Assembly (NCBI GenBank): GCA_023406965.1
Contig: JAEXTI010000138.1
Coordinates: forward strand, 1-8,044
Length of the DNA: 8,044 nt
Origin: Chloroflexota bacterium
Lineage (GTDB): Bacteria > Chloroflexota > Anaerolineae > Anaerolineales > Anaerolineaceae
Direction: 5' to 3'
Shown here piece by piece: positions 1 through 5,111 of the stretch; positions within the stretch are counted from its first letter, which is position 1, and the number at the start of each line of letters is the position of its first letter. The position numbers and the translations under genes are program-made. The notes below the pieces were generated by a model, which had not been told where the DNA came from, ran no database searches, and worked only from the letters and a program-made list of their open reading frames with translations.

Positions 1-540
1 GCGCGGGTGCTGGTGGTGGAAGGGCACCTGGACCGGGCCCACGAGAACGAGTTGGAAAACATCGTCGGGCTGGCCCGGCGGTTGCGCGAGCGGCCCGCGG
101 AGGTGTGGGTGGCGGGGGATGTGCCCCAAAGCTATATCGAGCGCTACGAGGCCAGCGACCCCGGACTGGTGAAATGGCTGGGCGTGGTGGGGCGCGAGCA
201 GGTTCCGGGTCTGGCGCGGGCCAGCCACATGCTCTTTGCGGTAGAAATCCACGCTGCCTGCCCCAACTCGGTGATCGAGGGATTGGCCTGCGGGCTGCCG
301 GTGCTGGCCTTGGATACCGGCTCGATGGCCGAGATGGTCCCGCCGAGCGCGGGACGCGTGACACCCTGGGGCGGCGACGATTGGAAGTTGGACCCGCCCG
401 ATCTGGATGGCCTGGCGCGGGCTGCGGACGACATTTTGGCGCGACAGGCGGAACTGCGCGCGGGGGCCCGGGCGCGGGCAGAAGCGCTGTTTGGCCTCGA
501 GCCGATGGTGGAGGCCTACCGGCGCGTGTTGGGTGTGTGA
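1..540 (+). CDS. Glycosyltransferase, GT4-type, C-terminal part (5' end outside window)
   Basis: The reading frame is open from base 1 and ends at TGA 538-540, so this is the last 179 residues of a longer protein. What remains is a GT-B C-terminal nucleotide-sugar-binding domain. It carries the GT4 (glycosyl transferases group 1) signature around bases 247-330: an acidic residue in VEIHAACPNS, then VIEGLACGLPVLAL, matching the E-x7-E region that contacts the donor nucleotide and sugar, followed by the usual T-G-x-x-E-M-V segment. An Ala/Arg-rich helix and a terminal FGLEPMVEAYRRV segment close the fold, as in family members. The likely role is transfer of a sugar from an activated donor during synthesis of a polysaccharide, glycolipid or other glycan on the cytoplasmic side of the membrane. 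Donor and acceptor cannot be read from this fragment. The next gene starts about 40 bases downstream behind its own promoter. Confidence 0.85.
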   Translation, partial: ARVLVVEGHLDRAHENELENIVGLARRLRERPAEVWVAGDVPQSYIERYEASDPGLVKWLGVVGREQVPGLARASHMLFAVEIHAACPNSVIEGLACGLPVLALDTGSMAEMVPPSAGRVTPWGGDDWKLDPPDLDGLARAADDILARQAELRAGARARAEALFGLEPMVEAYRRVLGV

Positions 541-548
541 GTCAGTCA

Positions 549-579
549 TTGACGAATCCACCTATTGGGCCGTTATAAT
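549..579 (+). promoter_or_regulatory. Sigma70-type promoter abutting the CAP/LysM gene start
   Basis: TTGACG (549-554) and a perfect TATAAT (574-579) are separated by 19 bases, two more than the optimum. The -10 box ends one base before ATG 580 and six bases before GTG 586. Transcription normally begins about 6-8 bases after the -10 box, so the mRNA would start at or next to GTG 586. No Shine-Dalgarno sequence precedes either start. This suggests a leaderless transcript. The boxes are seen directly; leaderless use is inferred. Confidence 0.7.
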
Positions 580-2028
580 ATGCATGTGACACTTAAAAAG
601 CTCTTTCACGGTTTGCTGTTGCTGGCGCTGTTGGCTGTGTCTCTGACGCCTTTCACCAGCGCGCGCGCAGCCCAACCTCTTGTCGAACCGGCGCAATCAT
701 CGGTCACCGCTTACGACCTGATCATTGCCATGAACTCCTTGCGCGTTTCCTACGGGTTACCCGCGTTAATTGAAGACCCGATCATCAATGCGGTGGCGCA
801 GGGCACAGCCGAGATCATGGCCGCCAACCAGATGTCCTGGCACATCGGGGATGTGCGCGGGCGTGTTGCCGCCGCGGGATATGGAGCGGGTATGACCGTG
901 TGGGCCACCGAAAACTTTGCGGTGGGCAGCAGCTTCACCATCGACCTGATCATGCTGGCCTGGGCCGATGAGTCGCACATGATCCCGGCGGTCAACCCGG
1001 CCTACTGCCACGTGGGGGCAGGCGTGGCGAAGGCAGCCAACGGCATGACCTACTACGTGCTGCAGGCCGCCTATACATCCGAGAAAGCCTGCGGGGCTTA
1101 CACCTCCCCTGGTGGCGGCACGACGACCAACCCGGGCGGTGGAGGCACGGGCGCTACCGGCGGGCTGATCATCCCGGTGAAGGCGGCCGAGCCAGATGCA
1201 GACGGCAAGATTTTTCACGAGGTGCTGACCGGACAATCCCTGTGGGCCATCGCCGTTGCATACAAGATCACCATCCAGGACTTAGAAACCTGGAATAATA
1301 TTTCGCGCAACGATAAGCTGCAAGTGGGTCAGCGACTGTTCATTCCCAGCGCCAGCACTGAAGGCTATGCCACGCCCACACCGGTGGGCATGGTCCAGGT
1401 GAGCACGCCCGATGCCGCCGGGAAGATCGTGCATACCGTGCGGTCCTACCAGACGCTGACCACCATCGCTCAAGCTTACAATGTGCCGATGGATACCATA
1501 CTCACATTGAACGGCTGGCAGATGGATTGGCCGCTGCAAATCGACCAGAAGCTGATCATTTCCGCGGGCAATGTTACTCCCACTCCCACGCCGCGCCCGC
1601 TCACCCCGGTTGAAAAACTGACCCCCGCCAGCGACGGCAAGTATTACCACGTTGTGCAAAGCGGGGAGACGTTATCCTGGATCGCCGATCTGTACAAAAT
1701 TAACCTGATCGATTTGATGGGCTGGAACGGCTTGAATAATTCTTCGATCCTATATCTTGACCAGAAGCTGCTGCTGCAAGTGACCCCGCCGGCCACGATC
1801 ACGTCCACTCCTGCGCCGGCCACCGCCACCTCCACCCCCACGCCCGTGACGCCCGCGGCTACCCCCAGCCGCACGCCCACGCGGGTGGTTCCCAGCCCCA
1901 CAGCGACGGTTGTACCATCGTTCTTTGAAAAGCAGCCCCCGGTCTTCTGGGGTATTTCCGGTATGGCGCTGTTGAGCGCGGTCCTCCTGGCAGTAGGTGT
2001 TCTCACGCGACGCAAACGTGCCGGGTGA
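580..2028 (+). CDS. Secreted CAP-domain protein with three LysM repeats and a C-terminal membrane anchor
   Basis: This is a predicted cell-surface protein of 482 residues from ATG 580, or 480 from GTG 586. It begins with a signal peptide: KK, then a Leu-rich core, then a TSARA-AQ cleavage region near residue 30. Residues about 43-165 form a CAP/SCP (PF00188-type) domain, with cavity residues visible as SWHIGD, TENF and ADESHMI, and NPAYCHVGAGV after them. Two cysteines (about 143 and 171) could form a disulfide. After a Gly/Thr-rich linker come three LysM modules (about 210-256, 283-328, 354-400), each with the family's x-HxV....TLxxIAxxY....LxxxN pattern. They probably bind peptidoglycan or another GlcNAc polymer. 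A Thr/Pro-rich stretch and a hydrophobic segment (about 456-475) followed by TRRKRAG form a C-terminal anchor; no LPxTG sortase motif is present. The biochemical activity of bacterial CAP domains is mostly unknown, so I do not assign one. The start is ambiguous (ATG 580 or GTG 586); the promoter position favours 586. Confidence 0.88.
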   Translation: MHVTLKKLFHGLLLLALLAVSLTPFTSARAAQPLVEPAQSSVTAYDLIIAMNSLRVSYGLPALIEDPIINAVAQGTAEIMAANQMSWHIGDVRGRVAAAGYGAGMTVWATENFAVGSSFTIDLIMLAWADESHMIPAVNPAYCHVGAGVAKAANGMTYYVLQAAYTSEKACGAYTSPGGGTTTNPGGGGTGATGGLIIPVKAAEPDADGKIFHEVLTGQSLWAIAVAYKITIQDLETWNNISRNDKLQVGQRLFIPSASTEGYATPTPVGMVQVSTPDAAGKIVHTVRSYQTLTTIAQAYNVPMDTILTLNGWQMDWPLQIDQKLIISAGNVTPTPTPRPLTPVEKLTPASDGKYYHVVQSGETLSWIADLYKINLIDLMGWNGLNNSSILYLDQKLLLQVTPPATITSTPAPATATSTPTPVTPAATPSRTPTRVVPSPTATVVPSFFEKQPPVFWGISGMALLSAVLLAVGVLTRRKRAG

Positions 2029-2047
2029 CCTCAGGTTACGTTGAGGT
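2028..2047. other. Small hairpin overlapping the CAP/LysM stop codon
   Basis: ACCTCA (2028-2033) and TGAGGT (2042-2047) form a 6-bp stem around an 8-base loop, beginning on the last base of the TGA stop. No T-run follows, so it is not a convincing intrinsic terminator. It may help define the 3' end together with the REP-like hairpins just downstream. Confidence 0.35.
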
Positions 2048-2053
2048 AAATGC

Positions 2054-2116
2054 GTAGGGGGTCGGTTTCCGAACCCTCTGTGGTGGGGCAAGCCGCGGGT
2101 AGGAAACCCGCGCTAC
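2054..2116. repeat. REPIN-like pair of inverted REP hairpins with GTAG heads
   Basis: There are two short palindromes in opposite orientation. The first, on the plus strand, is GTAG (2054-2057) followed by an imperfect hairpin: GGGGTCGG, loop TTT, then CCGAACCC, with one bulged A (about 2058-2077). The second, on the minus strand, is GTAG (2116-2113) followed by a perfect 7-bp stem: CGCGGGT (2094-2100), loop AGGAA, ACCCGCG (2106-2112). The GTAG tetranucleotides lie at the two outer edges. A GTAG head next to a hairpin is the known hallmark of REP sequences mobilised by RAYT (TnpA-REP) enzymes, and an inverted pair is the REPIN arrangement. The element fills the gap between two convergent gene ends, a typical REP location. 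No RAYT gene is in the window, so membership of an active family is inferred. Confidence 0.6.
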
Positions 2117-2556
2117 GAAGAGAGAGTGACCTCAAACTCGCAAGCATCTGCGCCGCCCAGGATGGAAGAGAGCAGCCTGACCTGGACGGGTTTTTGCAGG
2201 GCGTGGGCAAAATTCTGCTGCAAATTGTAGACCGAGCATTTGCACTGGATGGGCGATTTGACCCAGCCCAAGCGGATCAGGTCGCAGCCGCACTGCGCAA
2301 TGTTCACCTTGATTTTGTTCTCGGCGACACGCTCGTACCTGGATGGGGGGAACACCTGGCCCAGCTCAAGCAGGAATTCATCCAGGTTGGCGCTGCGGGC
2401 ATAGGCTTCTGCAAAGACCTGGAAGGTATACGACTGGCCACAAGCCAGGCCGCAGGCACGCAAAAGCGTATCCTGGGCGGATTCATCCATTTGCTCAAGG
2501 CCGTTGGCGTAGCCGGAAAACCAGTAACTCAGGAAATTTTCCTGATCTTTGTCCAA
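2113..2556 (-). CDS. Small cysteine-rich protein of unknown function, last gene of a three-gene operon
   Basis: I do not recognise this protein with certainty. From TTG 2556 it has 147 residues; a TTG at 2586 would give 157. I prefer 2556 because GGTGG lies seven bases upstream on the minus strand and the start then sits two bases after the methyltransferase stop, suggesting translational coupling. The N-terminal half looks helical. Seven cysteines are arranged as C-x3-C (ACGLACG), C-x-C (QCGCD), C-x-C (QCKCS) and a final C in GGADACEFEV, a pattern that could bind a metal or Fe-S cluster or serve redox chemistry. The terminal G-x-x-x-C-x-F segment recalls small ligand-binding families such as V4R or L-2-amino-thiazoline-4-carboxylate hydrolase-like proteins, but this is a weak resemblance. 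There is no signal peptide, so it is probably cytoplasmic. Its TAG stop is part of the GTAG head of a REP-like hairpin. Confidence 0.6.
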   Translation of the reverse strand: MDKDQENFLSYWFSGYANGLEQMDESAQDTLLRACGLACGQSYTFQVFAEAYARSANLDEFLLELGQVFPPSRYERVAENKIKVNIAQCGCDLIRLGWVKSPIQCKCSVYNLQQNFAHALQKPVQVRLLSSILGGADACEFEVTLSS

Positions 2557-2558
2557 GT

Positions 2559-3287
2559 CTATGCCACCGTTTTGAAGTGAATGCAAAACTTCCAGCGGAT
2601 GGTGGCCTTTTGGTGTTCGCGCAGATACTGAATGGCCTTATGGCCAAAGATAAAGCCGTAAGTTTGGATGATGTTGTCCAGCGTGCCGTAATCCTGATCG
2701 GTGAAGAAATCGACGTGCTCGTAGCCGCAGGCGCGCAGGGTCTGATCGTGAAGAATCTCGTAGGGGTCCTCGTCGGGCTTATCCCGGATCACCGGGGCCA
2801 GTTCTCCGCCGTACCAGCCCGAGGCGATATCGACCAACAGGATCTGCCCGCCGGGGCGAACCACGCGTACGGCTTCACGATCGAAAGCCAGGATGTTGTC
2901 TTTGTTGTACAGGCTGGCCAGGGTCACGCCGACCACGGCGTCCACGGAAGCATCCGGCAGGGGCATGGCTTCGGCGCTGCCCTCCACGAAGGTGACGTTG
3001 GGCAGGTTTTGCTCTTGGGCGGCTTGCAGGGCCAGCTCACGCATGGCGGCTTCCGGCTCAATGCCAATCACCTGGGCGGCAAAGCGCGCCAGGTCTAAGG
3101 TCGAAAGGCCGCTGCCCGCGCCCACATCGGCGACGGTCTTGCCGGTGAGGGGAAAGTGCTGGTGCAGGGCTTCCACGACGGTGGGAGTCTTGGGCACGCG
3201 CCCGAAACGATCATAGATCTCCGGGTAGTCGCGGTAAAGAATGTCCCAACGGTTTTCGATGGACTCGGGGATTTGTTTGGATGACAT
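2559..3287 (-). CDS. Class I SAM-dependent methyltransferase (Methyltransf_11/UbiE-like)
   Basis: This is a cytoplasmic enzyme of 242 residues predicted to transfer a methyl group from S-adenosylmethionine to an unidentified small molecule. Motif I, VADVGAGSG (residues about 52-60), is the glycine-rich SAM loop. The acidic residue ending strand 2 is in IGIEPE (about 77). GSAEAMPLPDASVDAVV (about 103-119) is the motif typical of the Methyltransf_11 group, and VVRPGGQILLVD (about 142-153) is the post-motif strand. ATG 3287 is chosen because a perfect GGAGG (3297-3293) precedes it by five bases. Longer in-frame extensions would run into the upstream phosphoribosyltransferase gene and are Pro-rich and implausible. 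The gene begins 13 bases after the phosphoribosyltransferase stop and ends two bases before the preferred start of the Cys-rich gene, which indicates one operon. The substrate cannot be deduced. Confidence 0.87.
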   Translation of the reverse strand: MSSKQIPESIENRWDILYRDYPEIYDRFGRVPKTPTVVEALHQHFPLTGKTVADVGAGSGLSTLDLARFAAQVIGIEPEAAMRELALQAAQEQNLPNVTFVEGSAEAMPLPDASVDAVVGVTLASLYNKDNILAFDREAVRVVRPGGQILLVDIASGWYGGELAPVIRDKPDEDPYEILHDQTLRACGYEHVDFFTDQDYGTLDNIIQTYGFIFGHKAIQYLREHQKATIRWKFCIHFKTVA

Positions 3288-3292
3288 GGATG

Positions 3293-3297
3293 CCTCC
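3293..3297 (-). promoter_or_regulatory. Shine-Dalgarno site fixing the methyltransferase start
   Basis: GGAGG on the minus strand lies five bases upstream of ATG 3287, within the 13-base gap after the phosphoribosyltransferase stop. It decides the start codon against longer in-frame alternatives. Confidence 0.8.
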
Positions 3298-3300
3298 GGG

Positions 3301-3810
3301 TTAGAAATCGCGCAAGAGAACGGCTTCGGGGCCGCGTTTGATCTCCCAGGGATAGACGATGTGGGCGTCGGTGGTGGCGGCAAAATAATCGGGGCGGAGC
3401 GTACCGAACAGGCTGCGGTAAGGATTGAAATGCAGGACGGTGGTGTAGGCGATGCCCGCCGCGCCGGTAATGCGGTTTTTTACGGCAGTCATGGTGCGCC
3501 CGGAGCCCCACACGTCATCCACGACCAACATGCGCCGCCCGCGCACCAGGTTGTCTTCGGGGAACTGTAAGAATTGTGGCCAGGCTAGCAGGCGGTTCTT
3601 TTCGCGCTGTTTTTCGCTTTCCAATTCATTGGGAAAATCGACCGAGGCAATGAACAGATCGTTAATTTTTAAGGCTTCTGCTAAAATACCACCTGGAACA
3701 ATCCCGCCGTGTGTGATGACGATCATCGCGTCAAATTCTGTTTCAAATTGGGGTATCAGATGATCGATGAGTTTGTCAACGTCGTTCCAGGTAAGTACTT
3801 CGCGCCGCAT
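3301..3810 (-). CDS. Purine-type phosphoribosyltransferase (xanthine/hypoxanthine-guanine PRTase-like)
   Basis: This 169-residue type I phosphoribosyltransferase is predicted to join a purine base to PRPP, giving a nucleoside monophosphate and pyrophosphate in the cytoplasm. The PRPP-binding signature is VVDDVWGSGRT (residues about 96-106), with the two acidic residues and the glycine/threonine loop intact. THGGIVPGG (about 33-41) occupies the pyrophosphate-loop position. The C-terminal PDYFAATT and IVYPWE segment resembles the base-binding hood of Gpt-type enzymes, which end in a comparable PW motif. The length fits that group (about 150-180 residues). ATG 3810 is preferred over ATG 3840, because the extra ten residues would be encoded at the edge of a repeat element and family members start close to the REVLTW segment. 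Neither start has a strong ribosome site. It is the first gene of the minus-strand operon, and its leader contains a long hairpin. The base specificity is not certain. Confidence 0.85.
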   Translation of the reverse strand: MRREVLTWNDVDKLIDHLIPQFETEFDAMIVITHGGIVPGGILAEALKINDLFIASVDFPNELESEKQREKNRLLAWPQFLQFPEDNLVRGRRMLVVDDVWGSGRTMTAVKNRITGAAGIAYTTVLHFNPYRSLFGTLRPDYFAATTDAHIVYPWEIKRGPEAVLLRDF

Positions 3811-3838
3811 AAGCCTGTAATCCTGTAGAAAGGTAATC

Positions 3839-3950
3839 ATCTACTCAGCCAGAGGTGGAAGAGGTCTGAATTTGAGGTATGTGTGGGGTGCGAAGAACCC
3901 CACACATACCTCAAATTCAGGAACTTTCGCCACCATCTGAGCAGTTACGA
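3839..3950. repeat. Foldback (MITE-like) element with a perfect 24-bp inverted repeat
   Basis: Arms at 3866-3889 and 3897-3920 are perfect reverse complements over 24 bases, around the 7-base loop GCGAAGA. Imperfect complementarity continues outward: CTACTCAG and AGAGGTGG on the left match CTGAGCAG and CCACC on the right (to about 3945). No T-run follows either arm, so an intrinsic terminator is unlikely. The 5-base sequence TAATC occurs just outside both ends (3834-3838 and 3951-3955) and could be a target-site duplication, although the right copy also belongs to a separate palindrome. A diverged half-copy occurs at 6096-6147. With promoter activity at 3958-3966, the whole element would lie in the 5' leader of the phosphoribosyltransferase operon. 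Confidence 0.7.
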
Positions 3951-3958
3951 TAATCGTA
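3946..3958. promoter_or_regulatory. 13-base palindrome at the transcription start of the phosphoribosyltransferase operon
   Basis: TACGATAATCGTA is a perfect dyad centred on base 3952. It touches the -10 box of the minus-strand promoter and covers its expected start site (about 3951). This is a good position for a repressor operator, but the regulator is unknown. It could also be chance in AT-rich DNA. Confidence 0.4.
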
Positions 3959-3966
3959 TTATAGCA
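3958..3966 (-). promoter_or_regulatory. Extended -10 promoter for the phosphoribosyltransferase-methyltransferase operon
   Basis: The minus strand reads TGCTATAAT, a perfect -10 hexamer (3963-3958) with the TGn extension that can replace a -35 box. No good -35 box is seen 16-19 bases upstream. The expected start near 3951 gives a leader of about 140 bases before ATG 3810, which includes the foldback hairpin. Confidence 0.65.
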
Positions 3967-3976
3967 GAAACCGGAG

Positions 3977-3999
3977 CGGAATTCTCTATGTTGATTCCG
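3977..3999. promoter_or_regulatory. Inverted repeat upstream of the minus-strand promoter
   Basis: CGGAAT (3977-3982) and ATTCCG (3994-3999) are separated by 11 bases and would cover the -35 region of the operon promoter. This is a possible operator or activator site seen by inspection only. A 6-base arm pair could occur by chance. Confidence 0.25.
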
Positions 4000-4076
4000 G
4001 GTTCTTTGGAGATTTGTTGCTTGCTTTCAATATGGCAATTTTAAGCAAACACCCGAGAGATATTTTTTCAAAAAAA

Positions 4077-4093
4077 GGTACAATCAATGTACC
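4077..4093. promoter_or_regulatory. Dyad GGTACA-N5-TGTACC in the divergent intergenic region
   Basis: Two perfect 6-base arms flank ATCAA, about 80 bases upstream of the plus-strand hydrolase start. The symmetry and spacing suit a dimeric helix-turn-helix regulator. The intergenic stretch 3841-4173 (333 bases) otherwise contains the foldback element, the minus-strand promoter, an AT-rich tract around 4061-4077 and the hydrolase leader. Confidence 0.35.
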
Positions 4094-4128
4094 CCCAACA
4101 ATATTCGGAAAGGGTTGAAATCTTGGCG

Positions 4129-4134
4129 TAGAAT
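4129..4134 (+). promoter_or_regulatory. Possible -10 box for the plus-strand alpha/beta hydrolase
   Basis: TAGAAT is one mismatch from the consensus and would start transcription about 33 bases before ATG 4174. The only -35 candidate, TTCGGA at 4104-4109 (19-base spacing), is weak. TACAAT at 4079-4084 is an alternative that overlaps the GGTACA-N5-TGTACC dyad. Confidence 0.3.
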
Positions 4135-4160
4135 TTGGCGCAAACTTATCCATCGCATCG

Positions 4161-4167
4161 AAAGGAG
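4161..4167 (+). promoter_or_regulatory. Shine-Dalgarno site of the plus-strand alpha/beta hydrolase
   Basis: AAAGGAG lies six bases before ATG 4174. It selects this start over an in-frame TTG at 4135. Confidence 0.8.
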
Positions 4168-4173
4168 CCTTGT

Positions 4174-5004
4174 ATGTATTCCCATTGGACACAAACTGAC
4201 ATTGTAGTCAACGGCGTGAAAATCCACTATACCCGCACCGGACATGGGGACAAACGCCCAATTGTGTTGGTGCATGGTTTCTCTGATAACGGCCTGTGCT
4301 GGACGCCTGTGGCGCGCGAGCTTGAGGCCGATTACGATGTGATCATGCCAGATATGCGCGGGCATGGCCTTTCGGAGCGCATTCGGGCAGATGAAGCTGT
4401 CGATATGCCCGCCGACGTGGCCGAGCTGATCGGCGCGCTGGGTTTGGATCGCCCGGTGGTGTGTGGTCATTCGATGGGCGCGGGGATCACTTACCATATT
4501 GGTGTGCGCTTTCCGGAACTGGCGCGCGCGCTGGTGCTGGAAGACCCGCCCTTCCGGGAGTCGTGGCCGGAGCAACCTGCCGACCAGGCCGGCGAAAACC
4601 CGATTGTGAAGTGGGCCCGCACTTTGCCCGGCCGGAACCTGGATGATTTGCTGGTGGAATATCGCCGTGAGCATCCCACCTGGCCGGAAGAACTGGTGCG
4701 CCCGATGTGCGAGGCCAAAAAGCAGCTCGACCCCATGGTCGCCGAGACCATGTCGGCCCGAATCCGCCGGGATAGCTCAAGCTGGTTGGATACCTTGCCC
4801 CAGATCAAGCTGCCCATGCTGGTCTTCACTGCCAACCCAGAGTTGGGGGCCATTGTGACGCCAGAGTCGGCTGCCAAGGCCCTCCAACTGAAGCCCGATA
4901 TAAATCTGGTTCACATTTCTGATGTGGGTCATCTGATCCGCTTTGATAGCTTTGCTACTTTCATGCAGGCTCTGCGAGATTTCTTAAAGAAAATCGACTA
5001 TTAG
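4174..5004 (+). CDS. Alpha/beta-fold hydrolase
   Basis: This 276-residue protein has the length and order of a single-domain alpha/beta hydrolase. The oxyanion-hole segment is VLVHGFSDNG (residues about 31-40). PDMRGHGLSER (about 59-69) is the usual strand-4 loop. The nucleophile elbow is GHSMGAG with Ser100, and the catalytic histidine is His253 in SDVGHLIRF. The catalytic acid is less clear: the usual Asp after strand 7 is replaced by NPELGAIV (Glu223), while Asp124 in LEDPPF, after strand 6, could serve instead. There is no signal peptide, so it should be cytoplasmic. The family covers esterases, lactonases, C-C hydrolases and others, so no substrate is assigned. It is transcribed alone, divergent from the phosphoribosyltransferase operon, and a REP-like hairpin abuts its stop codon. 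It is not closely similar to the neighbouring minus-strand hydrolase. Confidence 0.87.
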   Translation: MYSHWTQTDIVVNGVKIHYTRTGHGDKRPIVLVHGFSDNGLCWTPVARELEADYDVIMPDMRGHGLSERIRADEAVDMPADVAELIGALGLDRPVVCGHSMGAGITYHIGVRFPELARALVLEDPPFRESWPEQPADQAGENPIVKWARTLPGRNLDDLLVEYRREHPTWPEELVRPMCEAKKQLDPMVAETMSARIRRDSSSWLDTLPQIKLPMLVFTANPELGAIVTPESAAKALQLKPDINLVHISDVGHLIRFDSFATFMQALRDFLKKIDY

Positions 5005-5025
5005 GCGAGGGGTAAACCCTCGTAC
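5002..5025. repeat. REP-like hairpin abutting the hydrolase stop codon
   Basis: CGAGGG (5006-5011), loop GTAAA, CCCTCG (5017-5022) begins one base after the TAG stop. Read on the minus strand, GTA precedes CGAGGGTTTACCCC, which resembles the GTAG-headed hairpin at 2094-2116 (GGGTTT centre, ACCC return arm). Like that element it sits in a convergent intergenic gap. A T-run is absent, so a REP relative is more likely than a terminator. Confidence 0.45.
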
Positions 5026-5037
5026 TCTGACGGGTGT

Positions 5038-5110
5038 AATTCCAACCCCCATCCTGCCCACTACAACCGATACAGGTTCGGGACTGCTGGGTTGAAAGAG
5101 GATAGGAATT
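5038..5110. other. Nested inverted repeats in the convergent intergenic region
   Basis: AATTCC (5038-5043) matches GGAATT (5105-5110), CAACCC (5043-5048) matches GGGTTG (5089-5094), and AACC (5065-5068) matches GGTT (5075-5078). Together they could fold into a branched or stacked RNA between the hydrolase stop and the bidirectional terminator. The arms are short and the structure may be accidental. I see no coding potential here. Confidence 0.25.
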
Positions 5111-5111
5111 T

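Noticed and set aside
1570..1920. Repetitive ACC/CCC-rich DNA as a tandem repeat or CRISPR-like array
   Set aside because: It encodes the Thr/Pro-rich linkers of the CAP/LysM protein in frame. There are no regular repeat-spacer units.
2050..3098. Long open frames on the plus strand opposite the Cys-rich and methyltransferase genes
   Set aside because: They are antisense to minus-strand genes that have clear motifs, a GGAGG site and tight operon spacing. Their translations show no recognisable domain and the first begins inside the REP-like element.
3866..3920. 24-bp hairpin as an intrinsic terminator
   Set aside because: No T-run follows on either strand, and the position is upstream of a gene start on the minus strand rather than after a gene end.
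3986..4192. 68-residue minus-strand open frame in the divergent intergenic region
   Set aside because: It overlaps the start and ribosome site of the plus-strand hydrolase and the minus-strand promoter region, with no domain or ribosome site of its own.
5064..5094. tRNA-like GGTTCG segment
   Set aside because: The flanking bases do not form a T-arm stem and no acceptor or anticodon arms are present, so it is not a tRNA gene.
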